Source: Oscillospiraceae bacterium
GTDB taxonomy: Bacteria > Bacillota > Clostridia > Oscillospirales > Oscillospiraceae
DNA length: 56,776 bases
Direction of reading: 5' to 3'
Assembly: GCA_020025305.1 (NCBI GenBank)
Contig: JAHHSG010000015.1
Location: 1 to 56,776, forward strand
Below the pieces are notes generated by a model, which was not told where the DNA came from, did no database searches, and saw only the letters and a list, made by a program, of their open reading frames with translations. Of the stretch, positions 8,564-18,309 are shown piece by piece. Both the position numbers and the translations under genes were made by a program. Position 1 is the stretch's first letter; each line of letters starts with the position of its first letter.

Positions 8564-9646
8564 TTAGATGCACTGTAATTCCCGCGTCATCTTCATTAAA
8601 TTCCTGCATCCGTCTTTCCCCAGGACAACTGTATCCTCAATGCGCACACCGAACCGTCCCGGCAAATAGATCCCCGGCTCCACACTGAGCACAGCGCCCT
8701 CCGGCAGCGGCTGATCATTTTTGGGGGAGGCATTGGGGCTCTCATGAACCTCAATCCCCAAACTGTGCCCCAGACTATGACCGAAGTATTCCCCATATCC
8801 GGCGGACTCGATGATCTGCCGTGCCGCAGCATCCATCTCCCGTCCCGTGATTCCGGCACGTGCCGCCATAAGCCCCGCCTGCTGTGCCTGCTGCACGATG
8901 CGGTAAACTTTTTCCATCTCCTCTGTTACCTGCCCCAACGCCACCGTCCGTGTCATGTCCGAGCAGTAACCACCGTAGACACAGCCAAAATCAAACGTGA
9001 TGAACTCTCCGGTCTGGACAGCACGGTCGGTAGGAACGGCGTGTGGCATACTGCCGTTGGGGCCGCTGGCCACAATGGTTCCAAAAGACATCTTTTCCGC
9101 GCCGCCGGCAATGGCCAAATACTGTAGCCTTGCCGCCAGCTGCCGCTCTGTCATACCGGGGCGCAGTTCACGAAGCAGTTGAGAAAACGCAGTCTCGGCA
9201 ATCTCCTGTGCCTTTTCCATGCGTCGGAGTTCCTCTTCGTCCTTCGTCTGGCGCAGCACCTGCAGCAGGCCGGAAGCCTCTTGCAGCGTACAGTGAAGTT
9301 CTTTTTCATAGACCCGGAAATCCGCCACCGTCATCATCTGCTCTTCAAAGCCAACGATCCTGCTGTCGGAGAGCTTCAGTGCCTCATTAATCCAGTCCAC
9401 ATAACTGTGCTCCCGGTCAATACAGCCAATGGCGGCATCTTTTATTTGGGACTCTGCTGCCTCCAGATAGCGTGCATCGGTAAAGAAGAAGTTCCCCTGA
9501 CGACTCACCAGCGCTATGCCGCCTTCATCATCGGCGTCAAAGCCGGTAGCGTAGAAACGGTTGGGCCTCCCGGTTAATAGTACGGCATCCAGCCCTGCCT
9601 TCTCCAGTCCTGCTCTTACAGTATTCCAATGATTCATGGAACTCAT
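8564..9646 (-). CDS. M24 family Xaa-Pro peptidase
   Basis: A cytoplasmic metallopeptidase that removes residues next to proline. It has 360 residues: a creatinase-like N-terminal domain (1-130) and a pita-bread catalytic domain. The metal ligands are recognisable in FDFGCVYGGYCSDMTRT (two Asp), GHSLGHSLGIEVHESP (His), VLSVEPGIYLPGRFG (Glu) and VRIEDTVV (Glu). ATG 9646 shares ATGA with the stop of the upstream HAD gene, which fixes the start and implies coupling. Xaa-Pro aminopeptidase and Xaa-Pro dipeptidase cannot be told apart by eye. Placement one gene from efp is common in Firmicutes, and both deal with proline-rich peptides. Confidence 0.92.
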   Translation of the reverse strand: MSSMNHWNTVRAGLEKAGLDAVLLTGRPNRFYATGFDADDEGGIALVSRQGNFFFTDARYLEAAESQIKDAAIGCIDREHSYVDWINEALKLSDSRIVGFEEQMMTVADFRVYEKELHCTLQEASGLLQVLRQTKDEEELRRMEKAQEIAETAFSQLLRELRPGMTERQLAARLQYLAIAGGAEKMSFGTIVASGPNGSMPHAVPTDRAVQTGEFITFDFGCVYGGYCSDMTRTVALGQVTEEMEKVYRIVQQAQQAGLMAARAGITGREMDAAARQIIESAGYGEYFGHSLGHSLGIEVHESPNASPKNDQPLPEGAVLSVEPGIYLPGRFGVRIEDTVVLGKDGCRNLMKMTRELQCI

Positions 9647-10137
9647 TCCTTTCTCATAGCTTTAAAGGGAGCCTGCAGCGCATGGAGCACTTTCTGCCAC
9701 GGGCCTACAGCGCCGCCTAACGGCTCCACCATCAGCGCCCAAACACCGGCACGGCGCGCCCCCAGCACATCGGTGAGCAGCTTATCGCCCAGCATCGCCG
9801 TCTCCTTCTCCGTAACACCAGCCTTGTCCATCGCCTCCCGAAATCCACGGGTAGACGGCTTTCCGGCGTGTCCCACATAGGTGATCCCTAAATTCTTACA
9901 AAACCGCTCCACACGGGCAGGCGATCGGTTATTTGAAAGGATCATCACCTGAATGCCTGCCTCCTGCAATGATGTCATCCACGCAAAAATCCGTTCGTCC
10001 GGGTCTCGGATGCTCTTGGGTGCCAGCGTAAAATCCAAGTCACTGAGCAACAGACGGATTCCCTTCGTCTGCAGCAACTCCGGGGTAATTTGGGTATAGT
10101 CAGCGAAGAGCCGATGGGGCACCAAAGAAAAACGCAT
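9643..10137 (-). CDS. YqeG-family HAD-IIIA phosphatase
   Basis: A 164-residue HAD phosphatase. Motif I is DLDFTLAP, motif II the SNN of ILSNNRSPARVERF, and motif III/IV the lysine and aspartate of GKPSTRGF and AMLGDKLLTDVLGARRAG. YqeG of Bacillus is a phosphatidylglycerophosphatase-like HAD protein, so a role in phosphatidylglycerol synthesis is likely but unproven here. Motif I has Phe where the family usually has Asn (DLDNTL). ATG 10137 is chosen because AAAGAGG precedes it; the frame stays open upstream but runs through the promoter. It is coupled to the M24 peptidase by a four-base overlap. Confidence 0.85.
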   Translation of the reverse strand: MRFSLVPHRLFADYTQITPELLQTKGIRLLLSDLDFTLAPKSIRDPDERIFAWMTSLQEAGIQVMILSNNRSPARVERFCKNLGITYVGHAGKPSTRGFREAMDKAGVTEKETAMLGDKLLTDVLGARRAGVWALMVEPLGGAVGPWQKVLHALQAPFKAMRKE

Positions 10138-10171
10138 ATAGGATCCTCTTTTCACATAATCTTCTTTATAT

Positions 10172-10200
10172 AGTGTACCATTAAAGTCATTTGAATACAA
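10172..10200 (-). promoter_or_regulatory. Promoter of the yqeG-like/M24 peptidase unit
   Basis: Minus strand TTGTAT (10200-10195), 17-base spacer, TACACT (10177-10172). It sits in the 75-base gap shared with the divergent plus-strand gene at 10213. Confidence 0.6.
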
Positions 10201-10212
10201 GAGGTGATCCGT

Positions 10213-10989
10213 TTGCAGCTTTATCTTGCCGCCACGCCGGATCGGCTGGACACCGCGCGGCAGTATACACGCCACTTGGTCCATGTAGCCTGCCGCATCG
10301 GCGAAGGCGGGCAGCTGTTCTCCTGTCCGCTGCCGCCCCGACTCCGAGGTGGCCTTTTAGCTCTTTCCGACAAAAATGCTCCCCCCGTCCCCCGTCCGAT
10401 GCCCCTGTGCAGGGAACTTCTCTATCTCTGTTCACAGCGCCGTTTTTCCGGGGTGGTACTGGACTTTGAGCAGCCTTATCGGAAGGATTTAGGCGAACTG
10501 TGCCGCCAGTTGGAGCGCACCCTTCTCCCCGCCGGATATCGGCTCTTGGTCCCGGAGCTCTACGCCCCGGTCATCTCCCACGCCAATGTTCTCCTCTGCA
10601 CCGCCCTCTCCGGCGGCAGGTTAGAGACCCGCATGGCAGAGGCAGCCAGCCAATTCAGCCCCCAGCGTATCACGTTGGATCTACAGCGATTAGCTATGGA
10701 GTTCCCCCTGCCCTGCCCCACCGGCAATGGTACACCGCTGTCACTGGATGAGCTGCGGCAGCGAATGGTGGGCCGGCCTGTATTTTTCTCCTCCGAACTT
10801 TGTGCTCGCTATTTCACAAGAACGCAAAACGGCATCACTACATTCACCCTCTTTGATGATGGCGACACGATGGCACGAAAGCTGTCTCTTGCGCAAGATA
10901 TGGGGATTGAGGAGGCCCTCATAATGCTGCCGGAAGCGGAAGACCTCTTAGAGGAGCTCTTCCCACATGCCAAAAAAGAAAGAAGCTGA
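10213..10989 (+). CDS. Protein of unknown function with a faint GH18-like barrel motif
   Basis: I do not recognise this 258-residue protein with confidence. FSGVVLDFEQPYRKDLGELC (around residue 80) resembles the DGVxxDxE strand of family 18 glycosidases and spore cortex proteins such as YaaH/YdhD, but the usual second acidic residue pattern is incomplete (VVLDFE only). No signal peptide, LysM repeat or membrane span is present. TTG 10213 is preferred because AAGAGG ends eight bases upstream, whereas GTG 10204 has no ribosome site. It is divergent from the YqeG-like gene and convergent with rpsU; its last codons overlap the rpsU terminator. A degenerate, non-catalytic hydrolase fold is my best guess. 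Confidence 0.6.
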   Translation: MQLYLAATPDRLDTARQYTRHLVHVACRIGEGGQLFSCPLPPRLRGGLLALSDKNAPPVPRPMPLCRELLYLCSQRRFSGVVLDFEQPYRKDLGELCRQLERTLLPAGYRLLVPELYAPVISHANVLLCTALSGGRLETRMAEAASQFSPQRITLDLQRLAMEFPLPCPTGNGTPLSLDELRQRMVGRPVFFSSELCARYFTRTQNGITTFTLFDDGDTMARKLSLAQDMGIEEALIMLPEAEDLLEELFPHAKKERS

Positions 10990-11008
10990 ACCAAACAGTT
11001 CAGCTTCT
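10981..11008 (-). terminator. Terminator of rpsU, overlapping the 3' end of the convergent gene
   Basis: An 11-base-pair perfect stem (AGAAGCTGAAC / GTTCAGCTTCT) with a six-base loop. In the minus-strand RNA it is followed by UUCUUUCUUUUUU. The outer arm encodes the last residues and stop codon of the plus-strand gene. Confidence 0.85.
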
Positions 11009-11020
11009 TGTGGAAACAGA

Positions 11021-11206
11021 TTAATAATATCTCTTGTTTCTATTCTTGCGGGCAGCCTCAGACTTCTTGCGGCGCTTGACGCTGGGGCTTTCATAGCACT
11101 CTCTTCTGCGCACCTCCGCAACAATGCCGGCCTTGGCGCAGCTTCTCTTGAAGCGCTTCAGAGCGCTATCCAAGGACTCGCCTTCCTTCACATGTACTTC
11201 GGACAT
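11021..11206 (-). CDS. rpsU: 30S ribosomal protein S21
   Basis: A small basic subunit protein near the 3' end of 16S rRNA, helping mRNA selection. It has 61 residues; family length is 55-70. The start MSEVHVKEGESLDSALKRFK and the basic tail VKRRKKSEAARKNRNKRYY are characteristic. GGAGGGAGGG precedes ATG 11206, an unusually rich ribosome site. The gene stands alone with its own promoter and terminator, in front of nothing related; in many Firmicutes rpsU sits with a GatB/YqeY-like gene, which is missing here. Confidence 0.96.
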   Translation of the reverse strand: MSEVHVKEGESLDSALKRFKRSCAKAGIVAEVRRRECYESPSVKRRKKSEAARKNRNKRYY

Positions 11207-11286
11207 CTATTTTCCCTCCCTCCGATGTATCCGGCTCAATCCAGGATACTCTTTAAGAGTCATAAGACATGACTTTAACAGAGAAA

Positions 11287-11315
11287 ATTATATCCATTTT
11301 TCCTGCCACTGTCAA
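11287..11315 (-). promoter_or_regulatory. Near-consensus promoter of rpsU
   Basis: Minus strand TTGACA (11315-11310), 17-base spacer, TATAAT (11292-11287). The leader of about 70 bases includes a small ACTCTT/AAGAGT hairpin; I see no known ribosomal-protein leader motif. Confidence 0.85.
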
Positions 11316-11338
11316 GTTATTTTTTCATCTTCTTTGGT

Positions 11339-11373
11339 AAAGAGGAGAGATTTTTTTGAAATCTCTCCTCTTT
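11339..11373. terminator. Perfect inverted repeat downstream of leuS
   Basis: A 15-base-pair uninterrupted stem (AAAGAGGAGAGATTT / AAATCTCTCCTCTTT) with a five-base loop, 33 bases after the leuS stop. The U run is short on the minus strand (UUUACC), so termination may be partial. The repeat also lies just upstream of the rpsU promoter. Confidence 0.65.
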
Positions 11374-11405
11374 TCTTGCAATTACCGAAAAAGAATTTAC
11401 TTTTT

Positions 11406-13835
<2,430 letters not shown>

Positions 13836-13880
13836 ATGACTCTCCTTTATGATTCTTTGCATTACTTTCAGACGAAAAAA

Positions 13881-14148
13881 CGCCCCTGACTTCCATACGG
13901 AAGTCAGGGGCGATCAAATACGCGGTACCACCCTGATCCGGCCGGCGGTTACCCGCACAGCCCTCAGTTCCCCCAGCATGAGGGGATTTGCCGATAACGG
14001 AGCATTCCGTCCCACCCTACTTCGTTCAAATGGGAAACTCCGGGGCCAGTATGGACAAAGCACCTCCACCGACTCGCACCATCCGTCGGCTCTCTTAGGC
14101 AGGCTATCCCTTGTCTTTTTCCCCTTCTTCGTCTTTTACCAACACGAT
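13881..14148 (-). promoter_or_regulatory. T-box leader controlling leuS
   Basis: The minus strand carries the T-box core GGGTGGTACCGCG (13933-13921), which binds the tRNA acceptor end, followed by a 14-base-pair terminator stem with loop ATAC (13912-13881) and a six-T run. Further 5' (about 14095-14060) the Stem I distal part shows AGAGAG followed by GGTG, the usual AG-bulge/loop pair. The competing antiterminator would use the T-box core. I could not fix the specifier codon with certainty; a CTG in the 3' side of Stem I (near 14050) is one candidate. This leader fills the 337-base gap between rsfS and leuS. Confidence 0.93.
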
Positions 14149-14154
14149 AGGTTT

Positions 14155-14183
14155 ATTGTAATGTGTTCTTTGCCGTTTGTCAA
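14155..14183 (-). promoter_or_regulatory. Promoter of the leuS T-box transcript
   Basis: Minus strand TTGACA (14183-14178), 17-base spacer, TACAAT (14160-14155), starting just after the rsfS stop codon. Predicted start near 14148. Confidence 0.82.
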
Positions 14184-14199
14184 GAAGCGTTTTCCCGGC

Positions 14200-14568
14200 T
14201 CACTCTCCCGCTTCCAGCACGCCGGACAGATCCAACGGCTTAGCGCCGTTCCAAAGGCGTTCCAGATCGTAAAACTCCCGCGCCTCCTCGGAGAACACAT
14301 GAATGGCAATGCAGCCATAGTCCAGCAGCACCCACGTGCCTCCGCGATAGCCCTCACGGTGCAGCGGAGTCTCCCCTGCTTCCTGGGAGAAAACCCGCTC
14401 CACGTTATCCACCAGCGCATTGATCTGGGTATTGGAGGAGCCGGTTGCGATGACGAAATAATCCGCCAGCGTGGTCAAATCCGCGATCTCCAATGCCTGC
14501 ACGTTCTTTGCCTTTTTATCAGAAAGGGCCTTGGCTGCCAGTAATGCCAATTCTTTTGCAGTTTTCAT
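14200..14568 (-). CDS. rsfS: Ribosome silencing factor RsfS
   Basis: Binds L14 (uL14) on the 50S subunit and blocks subunit joining when nutrients are low. It has 122 residues; the family is 105-135. The core LADYFVIATGSSNTQINALV and the C-terminal GYRGGTWVLLDYGCIAIHVF are typical of the Iojap/RsfS fold. It starts three bases after the NadD-YqeK stop, in the classic nadD-yqeK-rsfS order of Firmicutes, and is the last gene of the smc-led operon. Confidence 0.95.
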   Translation of the reverse strand: MKTAKELALLAAKALSDKKAKNVQALEIADLTTLADYFVIATGSSNTQINALVDNVERVFSQEAGETPLHREGYRGGTWVLLDYGCIAIHVFSEEAREFYDLERLWNGAKPLDLSGVLEAGE

Positions 14569-14571
14569 ACT

Positions 14572-15771
14572 TTATTCTCCTTCATTCAGCTGCTGTGTCA
14601 GGTAGTCTCGGGCCTCCAGCGTATCATGGTGCACAGGATTGCCCCACCGGATCATCTCTTCCATGGAAGACTCCATACCCAGCAGCAATCCCCGATCCAG
14701 ATCCTCCCATACCGCCTTACGCAGTTGGTCCACGCCGGGGAAATCCCGGTTCGGCTCAATATAGTCGGCCATATAGATCACTTTTTCAAGTCTCGTCATA
14801 TTCGGTTTTCCGGTGGTGTGCCAGCGGATGGCCTCATACACCGCATCGCTGACGCCAAAGACATGGCGGGCAATCTCTGCGCCCGTGATGGCGTGCTGCA
14901 GTTTTAATGCCTTTCGCTGCAAATCGTCCAGCGCCACATGATACCTCTCACACAGCGCCAGCTGCTCCTCAATATTCAGCTTTTTCGTGCAGTCATGGAG
15001 CAATGCCGCCACCTGTGCCTCCTCCACGTCCACACCGTAGAGTTTGGCCAGATGGATTGCCTCCTGCTCCGTTCCCAGTACATGCGGCATCCGTTTTGGC
15101 TTTAAGTAACTAAGCGCAACGGGCCGCAATTCATCTACTGTTAAGGATTTTAGGTTCACATCTACGCCGTAGAGTCCACGGCGCTGAATATAGCCCCAGA
15201 CTGGGTCGGTGAGCGCTTCTCTTCCCTTTCCGCAGGCAAGCTGCGCCCGGATCTCGGTGCTGGATACCTCCCAAACATGGGGGTTGTCCAGCGTTGCCAC
15301 CTTGGCGCCAAAGGTTTTCTCCAAATAGGCTTTTTGCGCTGCAAAAGCCTCGTCCTCCCCTGTCTCCGTGCGGCTGAATGCGCCGATGGAGGCCAGAGAC
15401 ATGATCACCTCCGGCTCATGCCAAGTGTGCACCGATAGGAACATATCCGTTCCCATCAGCAGCCACAGCTCATCTTCGGGATACTTTTCCTTCAAAAGCC
15501 GCAGCGTATCACTGGTGAAACTCTTCCCTGTCCGCTGCAGTTCCATGTCCAGTACTTTCGTCTGGGAACCCAGTTCTGCTGTGGCCAGTACCGTCATCTC
15601 AAAGCGGTCTTTCCCACTGGCACTGCCATGGGATAGTTCCTTATGCGGCGGCACGCTGGCCGGAATCAGCAGCAGACGATCCAGCTGCAGCTGCTCTGCA
15701 GCAGCCTGAGCTGCTGCAATATGGCCCCGGTGGATTGGGTCAAATGTACCACCGTAAATACCGATTTTCAT
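14572..15771 (-). CDS. Fused nicotinate-nucleotide adenylyltransferase (NadD) and YqeK HD-domain hydrolase
   Basis: A 399-residue two-domain protein. Residues 1-205 are NadD, which joins nicotinate mononucleotide and ATP in NAD synthesis: GGTFDPIHRGH is the (T/H)xGH nucleotidyl-transfer motif and SSTEIR is the ISSTxIR motif. Residues about 215-399 are YqeK: HLAKLYGV, LLHDCTKK (the HD pair) and later AIRWHTTG and MADYIEPNRDF carry the remaining metal-binding residues. YqeK proteins hydrolyse diadenosine tetraphosphate symmetrically (established for the family). In Bacillus the two are adjacent separate genes; here one continuous frame covers both with no internal stop. It lies one base from yhbY and three from rsfS. 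Confidence 0.93.
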   Translation of the reverse strand: MKIGIYGGTFDPIHRGHIAAAQAAAEQLQLDRLLLIPASVPPHKELSHGSASGKDRFEMTVLATAELGSQTKVLDMELQRTGKSFTSDTLRLLKEKYPEDELWLLMGTDMFLSVHTWHEPEVIMSLASIGAFSRTETGEDEAFAAQKAYLEKTFGAKVATLDNPHVWEVSSTEIRAQLACGKGREALTDPVWGYIQRRGLYGVDVNLKSLTVDELRPVALSYLKPKRMPHVLGTEQEAIHLAKLYGVDVEEAQVAALLHDCTKKLNIEEQLALCERYHVALDDLQRKALKLQHAITGAEIARHVFGVSDAVYEAIRWHTTGKPNMTRLEKVIYMADYIEPNRDFPGVDQLRKAVWEDLDRGLLLGMESSMEEMIRWGNPVHHDTLEARDYLTQQLNEGE

Positions 15772-15772
15772 C

Positions 15773-16093
15773 TCAGACGCTCTTCTTCCGATCTTTTACC
15801 AGTTCGATCTTTCGCTTGTTCTTATCGTGCTGCATCCGATAGAGCACGAACTTGCTGCCGATCACCTGTACCACCTCGCTGCGGGTGGGGATGCACAGTT
15901 CCTCAGCCGCCTCACGAGCCGTATACATGGAGTTCTCCAGCACACGGCCCTTCACCAATTCGCGAGCCTCTAAGGCATCATTCACCTGCTTGATGAGGTT
16001 GTCACCGATACCGTCTTTGCCCACATGAATAATGGTATCTGCACCTGCTGCAATTCCACGCAGCTGCGCTCTTTGCTTACTTGTCAATTCCAT
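15773..16093 (-). CDS. yhbY: YhbY-family ribosome assembly RNA-binding protein
   Basis: A single CRM domain that binds pre-50S rRNA. It has 106 residues. The start MELTSKQRAQLRGIAAG, the glycine-rich loop HVGKDGIGDNLIKQV and the C-terminal VQVIGSKFVLYR are family hallmarks. It is followed one base later by the NadD-YqeK gene and preceded closely by rdgB, so it is part of the operon. Confidence 0.93.
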   Translation of the reverse strand: MELTSKQRAQLRGIAAGADTIIHVGKDGIGDNLIKQVNDALEARELVKGRVLENSMYTAREAAEELCIPTRSEVVQVIGSKFVLYRMQHDKNKRKIELVKDRKKSV

Positions 16094-16096
16094 ACC

Positions 16097-16687
16097 TTAA
16101 TTCTCTTTCAAATAATCTTTTAGTTTCGCTGCAAAATCCCGCAGGGCATTGCCTCGGTGGGATACAGCATTCTTTTCTTCCGCAGTCAGCTGGGCAAAAG
16201 TCTTGCGCAGTTCCGGCACAAAAAAGACAGGATCATAGCCGAAACCATCTTCACCGCGTGGTGCGTAGGCAATGGTGCCGAAGCAGTCACCGGCAGCCTG
16301 CAGCACCTCTCCATCGGGGAAGCAGCAAACAATGTCCGTGTGGAAATGAGCGGCCCGGTTGGTCGCACCGCGCAAGTTGCTGAGCAGCAGCTGATAGCGC
16401 TCTTCATCCGTCTTTACACCGCCGTAACGGGCGGAATAGATGCCGGGTGCACCGTTGAGCCAGTCCACACAAAGGCCGGAGTCATCCGCAATAGCGGGCA
16501 GGCCGCTGGCTTCCATCACAGCCTTGGCCTTGCACATGGCGTTCTGTGCAAAGGTGGTTCCTGTCTCCTCCACCTCCACATGAAGTCCCAGATCAGATTG
16601 GAGCACCACTTCTACGCCCAGATCCTCCAAAATGCTCTGCATTTCTGTCAGTTTGCCTTTGTTTTGGGATGCCAATACAAATTTCAT
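16097..16687 (-). CDS. rdgB: XTP/dITP diphosphatase (house-cleaning pyrophosphatase)
   Basis: Removes non-canonical purine nucleotides (dITP, XTP) from the pool. It has 196 residues, the usual length. The N-terminal FVLASQNKGKLTEMQ binds substrate phosphate, and DDSGLCVDWLNGAPGIYSAR holds the catalytic and metal-binding acidic residues. Phe and Asp of GFGYDPVFF and the SHRG near the C-terminus close the active site. The start overlaps the rph stop by one base (TAATG). The rph-rdgB pair is common in bacteria. Confidence 0.96.
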   Translation of the reverse strand: MKFVLASQNKGKLTEMQSILEDLGVEVVLQSDLGLHVEVEETGTTFAQNAMCKAKAVMEASGLPAIADDSGLCVDWLNGAPGIYSARYGGVKTDEERYQLLLSNLRGATNRAAHFHTDIVCCFPDGEVLQAAGDCFGTIAYAPRGEDGFGYDPVFFVPELRKTFAQLTAEEKNAVSHRGNALRDFAAKLKDYLKEN

Positions 16688-17409
16688 TAGAATTTCCCTC
16701 CCAAAATTTCCTTTTCCTTAGCAATCAATTCCCGGTTGCCCTTAGCACACAGCTCCAACAGCTCCCGCTGCTCACGTATGGTAAAGGCCCGACCTTCCCC
16801 AGTGCCCTGCAGCTCGATGATCTCACCCAGCTCGTTCATCACGCAGTTCAGATCTACCATGGCACGGCTGTCTTCACTATATTGCAAATCCAGCAGCAGC
16901 TCGTCCTCCACGATACCGGCGGAGATTCCGGAGACAAAGTGGCGAATGGGGCTGCGCCCAAGGTATCCATCCTCTACCAGACGGCGGCAGGCCAGCGCGA
17001 TAGCGATAAAACCACCGGTAACAGAAGCGGTACGCGTTCCGCCGTCCCCCTGCAGTACATCACAGTCCACCGTAATGGTGCGCTCGCCCAGCATCTCCAT
17101 ATCTACGGCGGCACGCAGACTGCGGCCAATGAGCCGTTGGATCTCCGCACTGCGGCCGGATACTTTCAGTTTATCCACGTCCCGTCGGCTGCGCTGGCGA
17201 TTGGCACGGGGCAGCATGGAATACTCTGCCGTCACCCAGCCGCAGCCAGGCTGCACATGGGGCGGAGTGCGATCTTCTACAGAGGCGCAGCACAGCACCT
17301 TCGTATCACCACACTGGATGAGCACACTGCCCTCAGCAAACTTAACAAAGTCGGTGGTAATGGTCACCGGCCGAAGTTCATTGAACTTTCTTCCGTCAGA
17401 ACGTTTCAT
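16687..17409 (-). CDS. rph: Ribonuclease PH
   Basis: A phosphate-dependent 3'-5' exoribonuclease that trims tRNA precursors. It has 240 residues from ATG 17409, which has GGAAAGGAA upstream; a longer frame from 17427 has no advantage. The conserved start RSDGRKFNELRPVTI, the phosphate-site stretch LQGDGGTRTASVTGG and RANRQRSRRD are present. The sequence is full length, so it is probably active, unlike the truncated enzyme of E. coli K-12. Confidence 0.95.
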   Translation of the reverse strand: MKRSDGRKFNELRPVTITTDFVKFAEGSVLIQCGDTKVLCCASVEDRTPPHVQPGCGWVTAEYSMLPRANRQRSRRDVDKLKVSGRSAEIQRLIGRSLRAAVDMEMLGERTITVDCDVLQGDGGTRTASVTGGFIAIALACRRLVEDGYLGRSPIRHFVSGISAGIVEDELLLDLQYSEDSRAMVDLNCVMNELGEIIELQGTGEGRAFTIREQRELLELCAKGNRELIAKEKEILGGKF

Positions 17410-17426
17410 GTCCGTTTCCTTTCCCA

Positions 17427-18296
17427 TCAGATCATTGCTTCCAAAAATTCCTTGGCGTCAAAGGGCTGTAAATCATCGATCCCTTCACCCAATCCCACAT
17501 ACTTCACCGGCACCTGCAGCTCCTGTGCAATGGCAATGACGATGCCGCCCTTGGCGGTCCCGTCCAGCTTGGTAAGGATGATCCCGGTCAGCCCCGCCGT
17601 CTCCTTAAACTGCCGGGCCTGAATGAGTCCATTCTGTCCGGTAGTGGCATCCAGCACCAGCAGCGTCTCTTTTCTGGCATTCGGTACCTCACGGTCAATG
17701 ATCTTACGCATTTTCGCAAGTTCATTCATCAGATTCTGCTTATTATGGAGCCGTCCTGCCGTATCCACCAGCACTACATCGGTGCCGCGGGCTTTTGCCG
17801 CCTGAAGTCCATCAAAGAGTACCGCACCGGGATCTGCCCCCTCATGCTGTCGGACAATGTCCACTCCGGCCCGCTCCGACCAGATCTCCAACTGATCGGC
17901 TGCTGCGGCACGAAACGTATCTCCGGCACAGAACATAACTTTCTTCCCCTGTTTCTTCAGCTGATGACCCAGCTTACCGATGGAGGTGGTCTTACCGACA
18001 CCATTAACGCCGATCATAAGAATCACACTGGGGCTGGTGGACAGATCCAGCGCTGTACTGCCCACATCCAGCTGCTCTGCCAGAATATCACGCAGTGCCG
18101 CTTTCACATTTTCCGCTCCCAGCAACCGCTCATCATACACCTTTTTACGCAGCTTTTCCACGGCATCCACGGCAATACTCATGCCCACATCCGCCAGGAT
18201 CAGATTTTCCTCCAACTCCTCGAAAAACTCTTCTCCCAGTTCCTCAAAGGACATGGGTGCAAACCATGCTTTTTTAAATTTACTGAAAAGTCCCAC
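17427..18296 (-). CDS. ftsY: Signal recognition particle receptor FtsY
   Basis: A GTPase that docks SRP-ribosome complexes at the membrane. It has 289 residues: NG domains only, without the long acidic A domain of E. coli. The start MGLFSKFKKAWFAPM is a short amphipathic membrane-targeting helix. The GTPase motifs are GVNGVGKTTSIGKL (G1), DTFRAAAADQLEIW (insertion box), DTAGRLHNK (G3), TKLDGTAKGG (G4) and the closing VGLGEGIDDLQPF. It lies directly behind smc and ahead of rph. The smc-ftsY pairing is typical of Firmicutes. Confidence 0.97.
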   Translation of the reverse strand: MGLFSKFKKAWFAPMSFEELGEEFFEELEENLILADVGMSIAVDAVEKLRKKVYDERLLGAENVKAALRDILAEQLDVGSTALDLSTSPSVILMIGVNGVGKTTSIGKLGHQLKKQGKKVMFCAGDTFRAAAADQLEIWSERAGVDIVRQHEGADPGAVLFDGLQAAKARGTDVVLVDTAGRLHNKQNLMNELAKMRKIIDREVPNARKETLLVLDATTGQNGLIQARQFKETAGLTGIILTKLDGTAKGGIVIAIAQELQVPVKYVGLGEGIDDLQPFDAKEFLEAMI

Positions 18297-18309
18297 AGCG
18301 TTTTCCTCC

